A stretch of 64,000 nt of DNA from Xenopus tropicalis (Eukaryota > Chordata > Amphibia > Anura > Pipidae), in the NCBI RefSeq assembly GCF_000004195.4, contig NC_030680.2:139313545-139377544 (forward strand), given 5' to 3'. Made by a program: the position numbers and the translations under genes. Numbering within the stretch: the first letter of the stretch is position 1; each line of letters opens with the position of its first letter. A model generated the notes under the pieces. That model was not told where the DNA came from, made no database searches, and saw nothing but the letters and a program-made list of their open reading frames with translations. Shown one piece after another: positions 37,053 through 49,775 of this stretch.

Positions 37053-37553
37053 GGGGCTGATTTACTAACCCACGAATCCGACCCGAATTGGAAAAGTTCC
37101 GACTTGAAAACGAACATTTTGCGAATTTTTCGTATGTTTTGCGATTTTTTCGGATTCTTTACGAATTTTTCATTACCAATACGATTTTTGCGTAAAAACG
37201 CGAGTTTTTCGTATCCATTACGAAAGTTGCGTAAAAAGTTGCGCATTTTTCGTAGCGTTAAAACTTACGCGAAAAGTTGCGCATTTTTCGTAGCGTTAAA
37301 ACTTAACGCTACGAAAAATGCGCAACTTTTCGCGTAAGTTTTAACGCTACGAAAAATGCGCAACTTTTTACGCAACTTTCGTAATGGATACGAAAACTCG
37401 CGTTTTTACGCAAAAATCGTATTGGTAACGAAAAATTCGTAAAGAATCCGAAAAAATCGCAAAACATACGAAAAAATCGCAAAATACCGATCATTACGAA
37501 AAAAACGCAATCGGACTCCATTTGACCCGTTCGTGGGTAAGTAAATCAGCCCC
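37053..37553. mobile_element. ~500-bp near-perfect palindrome (fold-back element)
   Basis: Outer ends ggggctgatttact and gtaaatcagcccc. The whole interior is mirrored about a 3-nt loop at 37300-37302 (agcgttaa/ttaacgct flank it). The arms are built of cgaaaaa/tttttcg words with many CpGs and contain a repeated tgcgcatttttcgtagcgtt block. The same segments read as ORFs from either strand, which confirms the symmetry. No coding role. Target-site duplication not resolved. Confidence 0.85.
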
Positions 37554-37938
37554 CTTGTGTTTGTGTATCCGACCGTGCTGAGTTGCACTGAACTGTGCTG
37601 AATGGGAGCGTTGGCTGAACCAGACAAGGCATAGAAATCCCTATGGCATCACCGCCGCATGTGCAGGCTCCTGTGTGGAACTCTGCGCAGCAAGAAATAG
37701 AACAAACGGGTTCCACGGGCACTGGCACAGGGAAGAGCTGGTATTAGTCTAACTAGGGACCAAGGTGCTTAACTGCAGAAAAACTCTTTGGCCAGATCTG
37801 GTTTTAGGGTAGGGCAGAAAGGTACTTGCGGCCCCTCATCATTACTAGGGAGGAGATAAATGCAGTCCCCTAGGGCCCCCAAGAACTTGGCATGAAGGGC
37901 CCACAACAATTAGGTGAGGGAGACAAATAGCACAAAGT
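37554..37938. other. Non-coding stretch, no gene seen
   Basis: Mixed sequence between two inverted-repeat elements. Confidence 0.5.
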
Positions 37939-38250
37939 TATACAGGCATGGGATCTCTTATCCAGAAAGCTCTGAATTAAGGAAAGCCTGTCTCCCATAG
38001 ACTCCATTTTAATCAAATAATTCAGATTTTTAAAATTGATTTCCTTTTTCTCTGTAATAATAAAACAGTACATTGTAGTTGATCCCAACTAAGATATAAT
38101 TAATCCTTATTGGAAGCAAAACAATCCTATTGGGGTTAATTAATTTTTTATTGATTTTTTAAGGTATGAAGATCTAAATTACGGAAAGACCCCTTATCCG
38201 GAAAACCCTTGGTCCTGAGCATTCTGGATAACGGGTCCTATACCTGTATA
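37939..38250. mobile_element. MITE, TATACAGG..ATGGGATC ends, single-unit form
   Basis: Left end tatacaggcatgggatctct followed by tatcc; right end ggataacgggtcctatacct followed by gtata, inverse complements with few mismatches. Inside is one copy of the atctaattata...ttattaca block (reverse complement) that is amplified in the sister element at 38799. About 312 bp, no ORF. Confidence 0.82.
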
Positions 38251-38798
38251 GACTTATGGTGGAAATGGGGCCCAGTTGGGCTATACCTCAGTATACATAT
38301 GTATACATCAGAGATGTCCAACCAGCAGCCCTCCAGCCTTTGTTAAACTGCAGTGAATTGTGGGAGTTGTAGTGCAGCAATAGCTGAAGGTGATGATTTC
38401 CCTGATCAATGTAATTGCCTCCCCCCAAGATGAGGGGCCCCAGCTTTGCCATCACTGCCAGGGACCCGCCGCTCTCACTTCGGCCATAGCAATCAATGCA
38501 CTGATACACTCCTGCCAAACTGCGCTGCCTGTGTTCCTATGGCCCCCCAACTGCACCTTGCCTTGGGATCACCTGACCACAAATCTGCCCAGTTACCAGG
38601 GAAACAGGCAGCCAAATGGGCCTCGAGTGTATTTTTTTTCTGTCTGGCGCTTGATGGCAGAAGCAGCTAATGAGAAGTAGCACAGGAGAAAGGGAGAATT
38701 ACATTACAGCATGAAAATGGCCTGACAGTCTGTTCAGGTGGGAATTGCTGAAGGGCACCCTGTAGCCGGGTGGTGGCACAGGGCAGGATTTGTATACA
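38251..38798. other. Non-coding stretch between two related MITEs
   Basis: Includes a repeat piece at 38310-38385 (gtccaaccagcagccctcca ... attgtgggagttgtagtg) that is dispersed elsewhere in the window. No gene. Confidence 0.5.
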
Positions 38799-40147
38799 TA
38801 TACAGGTACAGGACCTGTTATCCAGAATGCTCGAGACCCAGGGCTTTCCGGATAAGGGATCTTTTCATAATTTGGATCTCCATGCCTTATGTGTACTAAA
38901 AAATATTTAAACCATCATTTAAACCCAACAGGATTGTTTTGCCTCCAATAAGGATTAATTATATCTTAGTTGGGATCAAGTACAGGTACTGTTTTATTAT
39001 TACAGAGAAAAGGGAATCATTTAACCATTAAATAAACCCAATAGGGCTGTTCTGCCCCAATAAGGGGTAATTATATCTTAGTTGGGATCAAGTACAGGTA
39101 CTGTTTTATTATTACAGAGAAAAGGGAATCATTTAACCATTAAATAAACCCAATAGGGCTGTTCTGCCCCCAATAAGGGGTAATTATATCTTAGTTGGGA
39201 TCAAGTACAGGTACTGTTTTATTATTACAGAGAAAAGGGAATCATTTAACCATTAAATAAACCCAATAGGGCTGTTCTGCCCCCAATAAGGGGTAATTAT
39301 ATCTTAGTTGGGATCAAGTACAGGTACTGTTTTATTATTACAGAGAAAAGGGAATCATTTAACCATGAAATAAACCCAATAGGGCTGTTCTGCCCCAATA
39401 AGGGGTAATTATATCTTAGTTGGGATCAAGTACAGGTACTGTTTTATTATTGCAGAGAAAAGGGAATCATTTAACCATTAAATAAACCCAATAGGGCTGT
39501 TCTGCCCCCAATAAGGGGTAATTATATCTTAGTTGGGATCAAGTACAGGTACTGTTTTATTATTACAGAGAAAAGGGAATCATTTAACCATGAAATAAAC
39601 CCAATAGGGCTGTTCTGCCCCAATAAGGGGTAATTATATCTTAGTTGGGATCAAGTACAGGTACTGTTTTATTATTACAGAGAAAAGGGAATCATTTAAC
39701 CATGAAATAAACCCAATAGGGCTGTTCTGCCCCCAATAAGGGGTAATTATATCTTAGTTGGGATCAAGTACAGGTACTGTTTTATTATTACAGAGAAAAG
39801 GGAATCATTTAACCATGAAATAAACCCAATAGGGCTGTTCTGCCCCCAATAAGGGGTAATTATATCTTAGTTGGGATCAAGTACAGGTACTGTTTTATTA
39901 TTACAGAGAAAAGGGAATCATTTAACCATTAAATAAACCCAATAGGGCTGTTTTGCCCCCAATAAGAGGTAATTATATCTTAGTTGGGATCAAGTACAGG
40001 TACTGTTTTATTATTACAGAGAAAAAGGAAATCATTTTTAAAAATTAGAATTATTTTCTTATAATGGAGTCTATGGAAGGCGGCCTCTCCGTAATTCGGA
40101 AATTTCTGGATAACAGGTTTCTGGATAAGGGATCCCATACCTATATA
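38799..40147. mobile_element. MITE with internally amplified unit
   Basis: Same family as 37939-38250 but about 1.35 kb. The left end is tatacaggtacaggacct and the right end ataagggatcccatacctat. The extra length is a tandem array of a 112/113-bp internal unit (38955-40015). The sister copy has one such unit, so the expansion happened inside the transposon. Confidence 0.85.
38955..40015. repeat. 112/113-bp tandem array inside a MITE, about 10 copies
   Basis: The atatcttagttgggatcaag anchor recurs at 38961, 39073, 39186, 39299, 39411, 39524 and so on, alternating 112 and 113 bp according to four or five C residues in the ctgccccaata tract. A cattaaat/catgaaat variant marks subsets of units. 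Confidence 0.95.
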
Positions 40148-40241
40148 TCTTCTTTGGGCACTCAGCCTACAACGCCTGTGCTCGCCAAAGCCAGTTAGAG
40201 GTATTCGTCCCTGTGGTTGCAGGGAGCCCATGGTGTGTAGT

Positions 40242-40395
40242 AATTGTAAGCTCTTCTGTGCAGGGCCCTCTTCAATCTTTTGTATTGATTAGTGGTTGTT
40301 TTGTATGTAATTTTGTATGTCAGTGTTTAAATCCACTTATTGTACATTGCTGCGGAATATGTTGGCGCTTTATAAATGCATGTTAATAATAATAG
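40242..40395 (+). mobile_element. L2-like LINE/SINE 3' tail
   Basis: aattgtaagctcttctgtgc ... attgtacattgctgcggaat ... ggcgctttataaatgcatg plus taataata. Diverged from the 13652 copy. Confidence 0.7.
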
Positions 40396-40974
40396 TGGCC
40401 CCGAAATAAGAAAGGCTTTAGATTTGTGCCCATATTGTGCCCCGCAGCGTGTTATACAGTCAGGGTGCTCTGCAGCGCCCCTACTGACAGCTCAGGCTGC
40501 AGGCTCAGGCACGTACATTACAGCGCCGTGTTGGCTTGATTAATGAGCCTTAATGTGTCTCCAGGCGCATTGTTATGTGGGCCCTTTCAGCACCAGTGGC
40601 CAATAGGTCAGAATGAACAATAAGATTGTGTCAGATCCAATCAGAACCTTGGGCTTAGTGAGCTTTCAGCGCCTGCAGATTATTATAAAGAGGAGGGGGC
40701 TGAGATGCTGTAGAGCCCCCACTAACTCCCTGTCCTGCTTGCAGGCCTGGGCTGGGCTTTATAGTAGGGCAGGGGTATTATATTTACTTAAAACTGTACT
40801 TACTCCAACGACCAGTGTAATGTGCTGAAATTGTTCTGGTGTAAATATAATATGGGCGCATTTTGCCCATATAGTTGCAGTGGGGAAAACACACTGGCAA
40901 ATTTATACCATAAAGCAGTGGCGAATGTGGGATATTAGCATGGCGGCATCTGTGCAGCTGTCCCCAGAGGGGAC
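40396..40974. other. Repeat-poor non-coding stretch
   Basis: 40430-40700 is complex and repeat-free and could be conserved non-coding DNA. No exon supported. Confidence 0.35.
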
Positions 40975-41333
40975 TTAAGATGGCCATACACGGACCGATT
41001 GTAGCTGCTGATATGGGTCACTTGGACCGATTTGGCAGCTTATCGGCCCGTGTAGGGACAGGAACGAGGGGCATGCCTGACCAATATCTGGCCGGAAATT
41101 GGGCAGATATCGATCGGGCAGGGTAAAAGTTTTAGTCGGATCGGGGACCGCATCGGCTCATTGATGCGGTTCCCGAACTGACTGCCCCATTGCCATCATT
41201 ATAATTCGATCGCTTGGCCCCAGGGCCAAACGACCAAATTAGCCTACATGTTTAGCCTACATGACCCGTAGGTGGGGATATCGGGTGAAGACCTCGCCAA
41301 GCAAGTGGTTCTTCAAGTGTATGGGGACCTTTA
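40975..41333. mobile_element. GGCCATACACG-family MITE, fairly complete
   Basis: Left end cttaagatggccatacacgg, right end cttcaagtgtatggggacct. It carries the family blocks gcatcggctcattgatgcgg and gatcgcttggccccagggcc as inner hairpins. It abuts a fragment of the agacagtcactatttattgg repeat on its right. Confidence 0.72.
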
Positions 41334-41404
41334 GACAGTCACTATTTATTGGCCCTGTGTGGGCTGTTGGGCCTCTGTGTACTTGAAATGCCAGGGCCTA
41401 TTTT
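41334..41404. repeat. Fragment of the CAGG..CGGACTGG repeat family
   Basis: The block acagtcactatttattggcc ... gggcctctgtgtacttgaaa ... gccagggcc matches the interior of 49776-50248. No ends are visible. Confidence 0.6.
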
Positions 41405-43918
41405 GAAGCCCAGACTAGACTTGCGCTGATGCACAGGGGAGCAGGGCCTGTGGGGGTGCGTAGTGTTGGGGGGACAGAGGGATCCCAAGCTATGCCCATG
41501 CTGGGGTCCCTTCCTTTGCACGTCGTACATAAAGAGCAAGAAAGGGTTGTGCAGAACAAGCCAGAGGCAACTCCAGGGGAATAGTTTGTTATTGGCAAAA
41601 ACCATAGTACTTTGTGTCATTCTCATGTACGTTGGACCTTGAGCCCCCTAAGAAAGAGAAGTACCAATATCTGGAAGCCTGGGGGGGGGCATGGCCATTA
41701 AAGAGAGTGTGATGGTTACCCAGAATAGGTAGGCATTGTACCAATGCCCCAAGCAGAACACCAATTCCTTATCTGGCCCTTGGGCCTTTGAAGACCCCCA
41801 TATAACCTTGAGTCTAATCCTTACATTGCATGGGGGAATAAACATGGGCCTGAGATCCACATGCAATTTCCTCTCCAGCTGTGAAGCTACAGGGCCGGCT
41901 TTGTTACAGAAGGCCGGAGAGGGTATTTCCCCCGGGGCCCCAGCATCAGAGGGGCCCCTTGAGGAGAAAACATAGATGTAAGAATGATATATGTATTTTA
42001 TGGTACAGTCTTTTAAGTATATATCAGTATCAGTAATATCCAACCCGGTACCCACTAACCAATGATGAGCTTGGATAAATGCAGTAGTAGTAGTTTCTTG
42101 TTCCTAAGCACAGGCTGAGGCCTCCATAGCTACACCATGTTAGTCCTCTCAGAGGTGTTTGCCTGTGTATGCACTGTTACTGCTCCCTACCTTTTATTGT
42201 GAGTAATAATAATTATAATAAAAGCCACAGCACAAAATGTTTCCTTTTAGTATAAGCCATGGGAAATCCCAGTGAGTCAGATCTGGCATTAGATCCCTAC
42301 AGTAAGACTGGGTAGGAGGGCAATGGCAGATGAGGTTAAACGTGGAATACGGCAGGTTAAGCACCTGGGAGGTTATTACAAGCAGAACACTAGAGGTTAA
42401 TGAAAAGGTTCAGCTTTAAATTAATTCTGAATATTTTATAGATGGAACTGTTATTAGCAGCCTCTTAATTGGTCTTTCTTTCCCTTCCCTTGAATAGAAG
42501 AATGCAATTTGTTGCCAGGGTCACTGACCCCACTAAAACACTGTCTCTGCAACATTTTTATTGTTATTTGTAACTGCTTCTTGTTCTGTTGGGGCCTCTC
42601 CTATTCATCTTCCATTCTGAGATCCCGTCTATTGCCTGGTTGCTACTGAAGAGAGCCCTAGCAACCAGATGACTTGTAGTTGTAAATTAATGCACTCTTC
42701 CATCATTTTAGGGGATTGAATGTGCTTTTATTTATGGTTGCACGCACTATGCCATACATAAAGTGCTCAGATATTAGATGTCACAGATGGACAGATGGAT
42801 AATTTGGACTTTGAAGAACAATAGAACGTTTAGGGGCTCCCACTTGTAAGGGTCATTAGAGGAAGAAGTGGGTTTCTAATGGGGTCCTTGCTACAGTACC
42901 TACAGGGTACCCACCAGTGCAATATCTCTAGAACCTAGAGATAGTAGGGGCCCCAAAGTACCCAAAAGTGGATTAAATACTGATAAGAAGAAAGTGGTCC
43001 CCCTTTATTTCTACACAGGGGCCCTCAGGGGCCCAGTTTTGCCCGTAGCATTGTGTTTGATGTAGGTAGGTTTCCATGCTGTTTCTGATGAGTAAGTGAC
43101 ACACAATGCACAATGAATGCCCTATAATAAATAATGTATGTTGTCTCCTCTGTGCACAGTACAAATGTTGTGTTGGAAATGCCTACTCAAGGATGCTGGG
43201 AGTTGTAGTTGGCAGTATAAGGAATATAATATCCTTATCCTGTCTTTCCATAGTTCTTAGGGTAAAATCAAGGACAAATATTCTGACTGGTGGATTTTAC
43301 ATAAATACAGAGAATTCCCTGTTGGTGCCACTAATCTAGAAAGTCCCAGGAGTTGGACACAGCGGCCCGGCTAATCTCTTTATATGTTCAGTGCAGTTCA
43401 GTGAAGGTTATTATTTCTCCCAGCCTTTACATGAATGTGAGAAGACAAGCCAATGGGGTGGGAATCCTGGGCCAGGCTGCGCTGCTCTCCTATAATGAGA
43501 TGTGACGGGGGCCCTCGGATCCGCTGACCCGGGAAGCCAAGCTCAACAGCTCCTCCTGGCCAACCCTTCTGCTCTACTGACACAAGGGCCGCAGGTCACT
43601 CAGCTTGAATGGCCATTGGCCGACTGCCCTGCCAGTTTGGCAACGGTTCACCCTTCAGTTGCTGCATCCGCCTGCTCGGACTTCTTTTGTCTAAGGAAAG
43701 AGCAACTGGGGGCTGGAACGTAGGAGATGGAATAAAACCATCCTTTTCCACTCAAAAACCAATATATATGGACTTTTATTGTATAAAATAATGCAACATC
43801 TGTTACAAATGATAGTAGGTGCCACCATAACCATGTGAAGCTCATAGAACTATTATATCCTCTTATTATAATAAAATGCGCCTAATACACATATTAAAGT
43901 GGGTCATGCAAGACAAGT
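41405..43918. other. Non-coding stretch, no gene seen
   Basis: Mixed sequence, with a piece at 41885-41960 (acagggccggctttgttaca) resembling a hAT end of the 53130 type and a ZNF143-like motif at 43192-43210. The minus-strand ORF at 41648-42055 (135 codons) has no recognised domain. Confidence 0.45.
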
Positions 43919-44203
43919 GACATCACCAAGCAGTGTTTATATCCTATGACATCGCTAAGCAGCATTTATAACCTATGACATCACCAAGCACTGTTTATAA
44001 CCTATGACATCGCTAAGCAGCATTTATAACCTATGACATCACCAAGCAGTGTTTATAACCTATGACATCGCTAAGCAGCATTTATAACCTATAACATCAC
44101 CGAGCAGTGTTTATAACATATGACATCACTAAGCAGCATTTATAAGCAATGACATCACCAAGCAGCGTTTCTAACCTATGACATCACTAAGCAGCGTATA
44201 TAA
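43919..44203. repeat. 29-bp minisatellite with alternating units
   Basis: About 10 copies of a 29-bp unit. Two versions alternate: gacatcaccaagcagtgttt and gacatcgctaagcagcattt, each followed by ataacctat. The true repeat over much of the array is thus a 58-bp dimer. Confidence 0.92.
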
Positions 44204-45121
44204 TAAGGAAGGAAATATACTGGCTCTTTAGCAGGCTCCTCTATTTAGTTGCCCCCCTTATCTCACCAGGTCTATCTCCTGTTCCATTAATCAATCCTAA
44301 GGACCAATTTGCATGACGCCCCCCCCTCCTCCGTTTTTCATTATTCATTCTCGTGGTGGGGGGTTTTCTGTTCATTACCACCCGCCAACCCCACCATTTT
44401 ATTGATAGCAAAGCTCTAATATTATTCATTTATTCTATTTCCCCTTGAATTCCCTGTGTCATGCATATTATATGAGGGAGTAGTAAATAATGTAAGGGGA
44501 ATATGTCCGACCTGGGGACTGGGGGGAGGCAAGAAAGTAATGAACACATGTTGCAGGCAGCAGGGGTGTCAGTCTGTAGGGGTCACCCGAAAGGGTCTAG
44601 TCTGGTTGACGTTGTGGTGGCATTGGCACTACTCAGAGCTAGCAACTACTCTGTCAGAACCAAACTGAGGATTCTGGGAGTTGTAGTTAGGCATCTGTAC
44701 CTATAAACAGTGACTTTGGTGCAAAGAGTGAGTAAGAGAATTCCCATGTCCCTCCAACATGGAGCCCCTAGTGATGCATTGTGGGTCCAGCTGTGCTCAG
44801 GCAATATCTGCGCCCATGTGTTACTCACGGCACAGCCTGGTGAATATTATCTAAAGAGAAGTGCGGTCATGAAGTCACAGAAGTCATGAAAAACTGCCCA
44901 TTTTGCCTCACCCTTAGGGCACATGTCACATAACTGGCCGACCAGAAAAGCATCTCCGGAAAGGCTGATATCCCTGTGTCTGAGCTCCCAGCAAAGCAGC
45001 TGCCGGGCCGAGACTGATAACCCTGTTATACAGTAATAGCTTCCCATTAACATGCATGTATACACGGTATTGATATTGTAATTCAGTGACAAGACTGCCA
45101 ATAAGCTATTAATGTGCCTGA
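44204..45121. other. Non-coding stretch, no gene seen
   Basis: Mixed sequence with a C run near 44320 and a ZNF143-like motif at 44671-44688. No exon. Confidence 0.5.
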
Positions 45122-46877
45122 GACTATAGGCACCATCTCTCCCTACTATACCTGCTATCCCACAGCCCCAGTCCCTTCCCAGAGGCTATTATCCCCCCAC
45201 TGCTACTATAGGCACCATCTCTCCCTACTATACCTGCTATCCCACAGCCCCAGTCCCTTCCCAGAGGCTATTATCCCCCCACTGCTACTATAGGCACCAT
45301 CTCTCCCTACTATACCTGCTATCCCACAGCCCCAGTCCCTTCCCAGAGGCTATTATCCCCCCACTGCTACTATAGGCACCATCTCTCCCTACTATACCTG
45401 CTATCCCACAGCCCCAGTCCCTTCCCAGAGGCTATTATCCCCCCACTGCTACTATAGGCACCATCTCTCCCTACTATACCTGCTATCCCACAGCCCCAGT
45501 CCCTTCCCAGAGGCTATTATCCCCCCACTGCTACTATAGGCACCATCTCTCCCTACTATACCTGCTATCCCACAGCCCCAGTCCCTTCCCAGAGGCTATT
45601 ATCCCACTGCTACTATAGGCACCATCTCTCCCTACTATACCTGCTATCCCACAGCCCCAGTCCCTTCCCAGAGACTATTATCCCCCCACTGCTACTATAG
45701 GCACCATCTCTCCCTACTATACCTGCTATCCCACAGCCCCAGTCCCTTCCCAGAGGCTATTATCCCACTGCTACTATAGGCACCATCTCTCCCTACTATA
45801 CCTGCTATCCCACAGCCCCAGTCCCTTCCCAGAGACTATTATCCCCCCACTGCTACTATAGGCACCATCTCTCTCTACTATACCTGCTATCCCACAGCCC
45901 CAGTCCCTTCCCAGAGGCTATTATCCCCCCACTGCTACTATAGGCACCATCTCTCCCTACTATACCTGCTATCCCACAGCCCCAGTCCCTTCCCAGAGGC
46001 TATTATCCTCCCACTGCTACTATAGGAACCATCTCTCCCTACTATACCTGCTATCCCACAGCCCCAGTCCCTTCCCAGAGGCTATTATCCCCCTACTGCT
46101 ACTATAGGCACCATCTCTCCCTACTATACCTGCTATCCCACAGCCCCAGTCCCTTCCCAGAGGCTATTATCCCACTGCTACTATAGGCACCATCTCTCCC
46201 TACTATACCTGCTATCCCACAGCCCCAGTCCCTTTCCAGAGGCTATTATCCCACTGCTACTATAGGCACCATCTCTCCCTACTATACCTGCTATCCCACA
46301 GCCCCAGTCCCTTCCCAGAGGCTATTATCCCCCCCACTGCTACTATAGGCACCATCTCTCCCTACTATACCTGCTATCCCACAGCCCCAGTCCCTTCCCA
46401 GAGGCTATTATCCCCCCACTGCTACTATAGGCACCATCTCTCCCTACTATACCTGCTATCCCACAGCCCCAGTCCCTTCCCAGAGGCTATTATCCCCCCA
46501 CTGCTACTATAGGCACCATCTCTCCCTACTATACCTGCTATCCCACAGCCCCAGTCCCTTCCCAGAGGCTATTATCCCCCCACTGCTACTATAGGCACCA
46601 TCTCTCCCTACTATACCTGCTATCCCACAGCCCCAGTCCCTTCCCAGAGGCTATTATCCCCCCACTGCTACTATAGGCACCATCTCTCCCTACTATACCT
46701 GCTATCCCACAGCCCCAGTCCCTTCCCAGAGGCTATTATCCCCCCACTGCTACTATAGGCACCATCTCTCCCTACTATACCTGCTATCCCACAGCCCCAG
46801 TCCCTTCCCAGAGGCTATTATCCCCCCACTGCTACTATAGGCACCATCTCTCCCTACTATACCTGCTATCCCACAGC
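45122..46877 (-). repeat. 82-bp G-quadruplex minisatellite, array 4 (inverted)
   Basis: About 21 copies of the unit, in the inverted orientation of array 3, so the G-rich strand is the minus strand. The right half is nearly uniform. Short units ending gctattatcccactgctac (fewer C residues) occur several times in the left half. Confidence 0.96.
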
Positions 46878-49275
46878 AACAGTCTCAAAAGCTAAGCCAG
46901 GTATTTGCACAGTTAGTAAATGTCTGTGCTAATTTACTAATCTTTCTCAAAGTTTAAGTACAAGAGCCTGCTTGGACTGCCCCCCCCCCCCAAAAAAAAA
47001 CAGCTCTTTTTGCCAGTGCTGCCCAGAAATGCATTAGACTATGAAAAGAATTTGTTACGCTTCACATTGTACATTTAGCTAAAGTCCCACCGTGCAAGTA
47101 GAGGGCAATATCCAATGAATAAAGATCAGATTGGATGTCCAGCTAATAAATATGGATATTTCTTTCTAGGGTGTGTCTGACTTGGGTTCACATTCCATTT
47201 TGTGCCTGATTTGCACTCACACAGAAGGGCTGCTGGGGCCACGTGAATCCAGTTTGGATTAAATTGGATCAGAGGAAACAGCGGCCGGAATTTGCTAGAA
47301 TGAGCTGAACAGAACACCACTGTTTCCAACACTGCCATGGGAGTGGGTTAGTTACTAGCATAGGGGCTAAGCTGGGTCTGAGCAGTTATCAGGAGCAACC
47401 AATAAGCAGTGAGTTTTCATCAGTCTAGCAGAGGTATGAAAATGAAAGGAACATCCTGATTAGTGGGTTACTACACTGGTGTGATTAGTGCCTATGACTT
47501 TGTGCCCAGAGTCTGTTAAAGCGGGTTAAGCCTTTGCCTATGACAGAGGTGCCCAGGAGTGGGGTCCATGATCCTGCGCTCTGCAAGCTCCGCTCTGTGA
47601 CCCTCCAAAGGCTGCGCTTTACTCTGCTCAGCTCAGTGCTGGAGAATTACTTCTTTGATGTTCACAATCTCGCCCTGCGGCTTTCATTTATTCCTCCCTC
47701 CATCCTTTAATCCTCTATCAGGGAGCCACAGGCAGCGGAGCCTTTGCTGCATTTATGAGATACTTCTGATCCAGCTTCTTATTTAACCCTGTGCCGCGGC
47801 GGCTCTGTTGCAGCACATGTCAGCATATTGACTGGCCCCATGGGAACTGCTCTGCCTGTTCCTACAGCCCCTGCATAAGTAATGCCTTCTCCATTTAATA
47901 GTATCTTATCTGTACGCACTCGAGTGTGACCGTGCTGCAGCCTGCAATGGTATAGAATGGATTTACCCAACAGAACAAAAATGATATAAATCCAGAGAGA
48001 TGATGAAGATAACAGTTAATTCACTTTTCCGAAAGTCTGACACATATTCCATTGATTAAACAGAGGTGGAAAATGAGAAAGGTCTTTCTGCCCCCTGGTG
48101 GCTACTTACCTTCACTGCATGAAATAAATGGCAGGAACTTAATTATGGCCATTATTTCAATAATAATGAATGATTCCTATAATATCCCCCTTAGTTGATT
48201 TAACTTATTAAAATGTTTTATCTACGCTTTTTGATATATGTTATACAAATGAAAATATAGAAATATAGAAATGAAATATATGAAATTAATATGAAATATA
48301 TTTAGAATTAATTGATTTGTTATTCTCATATATATATATATAACAATGGCCTCTTTTTGTATTAAAGTCAGAAAACAAAAAAACTGCCACTAGCTCCACC
48401 CCCTCTTTTAATGGGGACCTCATCCTGGGATGCCTTTAGTTGTTATGGGGCCCATGATAAAACGGACTTTACAAGACACGTTCATTTTATTATAAAGAAC
48501 TATGCAGCCTTTGAAAGGGGCGACTCCCAGCACCCAGCCTTCAGTTGTCAGTGATTACAGCATACCTCCCAACTGTCCCAATTTTCGCAGGACAGTCCCA
48601 ATTTTGACAGCTCAGCCCCCAGTCCCGAATTCTTTCTGAAAAGTCCCTCATTTTCCTTTGAAATCCTACACGGAATGCAAAAAAAGATACAATGTTTCTC
48701 AAATTTAATTTAAAAAAAAGTAGCTTTTGGCAGAGAGCCCAGAAAGTTAACAAGCTACACCTGCACTGAGATACAATTGTAACTAATAAGCTAAACAGGT
48801 CTCTTGGTGGAACTGAGACTCGCAGGTTAAAGAGCAATTTCACCTTTTTTTAGCAAAACTGTAAAAACACATAAAACAGGACCAAAACCCCCAGAAATGT
48901 GTTCAAACTTTAAATAACCTTCTAAGTTTTTCAAAATGGGAGCGGGATTTAGGAGGTGTGGTCGCAAAAATCGACGTGGTCAAAATATTTATTGTTACTG
49001 TCAGTGCTGCCAGGGTCCCCATGTGATATGTAAAAGTGTAATTCACAGGTCATGAAGGGGGCTGAGCTTTTGGGGGAGTGGGTGGGTGTTTGGGTGGGGG
49101 AGTGGGCAGGGTTTATGCATAATGTGTCATTACTGGGTTGGGCCTCATTCTACTTATCGGCAGGGCTCATGTGACCAATGGGTTATTAACTGTATGGGAA
49201 GTGAAATACCAACAATAAAACCCCCCTTCACCCCAGTGACACTACATAACGACTTCTATAACCAATGGTTCACTT
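46878..49275. other. Repeat-poor non-coding stretch
   Basis: 47560-48040 is complex and largely repeat-free (candidate conserved DNA). 48230-48345 is very AT-rich with TA runs. 48541-48843 carries an unsupported minus-strand ORF. Confidence 0.4.
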
Positions 49276-49494
49276 GATTGTAAGCTCTACGGGGCAGGGA
49301 CCTCCATCCTCTTGTGTCTTTGACTCTTAACTTATTGCAACTGTATCTTGTATTTATTTGTATTTATTGTTATACTTTGTATTTATCTATTATTATCTTA
49401 ATAACCCCCTGTTTGTATTAATCTATTCTACTGTACAGCACTGCGTACATAAGTAGCGATTTATAAATAAAGATATACATACATACATACATAC
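49276..49494 (+). mobile_element. L2-like LINE/SINE 3' tail with ATAC repeat
   Basis: gattgtaagctctacggggc ... ctgtacagcactgcgtacat ... gatttataaataaag, then an (atac)n run at 49479-49494. It has a longer AT-rich middle than the other copies. Confidence 0.65.
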
Positions 49495-49775
49495 TTGACC
49501 TGCGGACTACTTGTTAAGGGACTAAGGCAGTGCAGGAGGGCTACGGGAGGAAGGAAAATAAATAATCAAGGCTAATACAATAGTAAGGTTAGTATCCTTA
49601 CACAAGCTGGAGAAAACAAAGCAATAGGGAAATAATGATACACTGTTCTTCCATTAGAGAGGTTGAAAGGGGAAATACAAATTCAGGTATAGTGCCCCTT
49701 TAAACAATAAATTGAGTTTATACTCCTGGTTTCCTTGTCATTTGCCTTGGTATGATATAACCAGAGGCGGACGTG

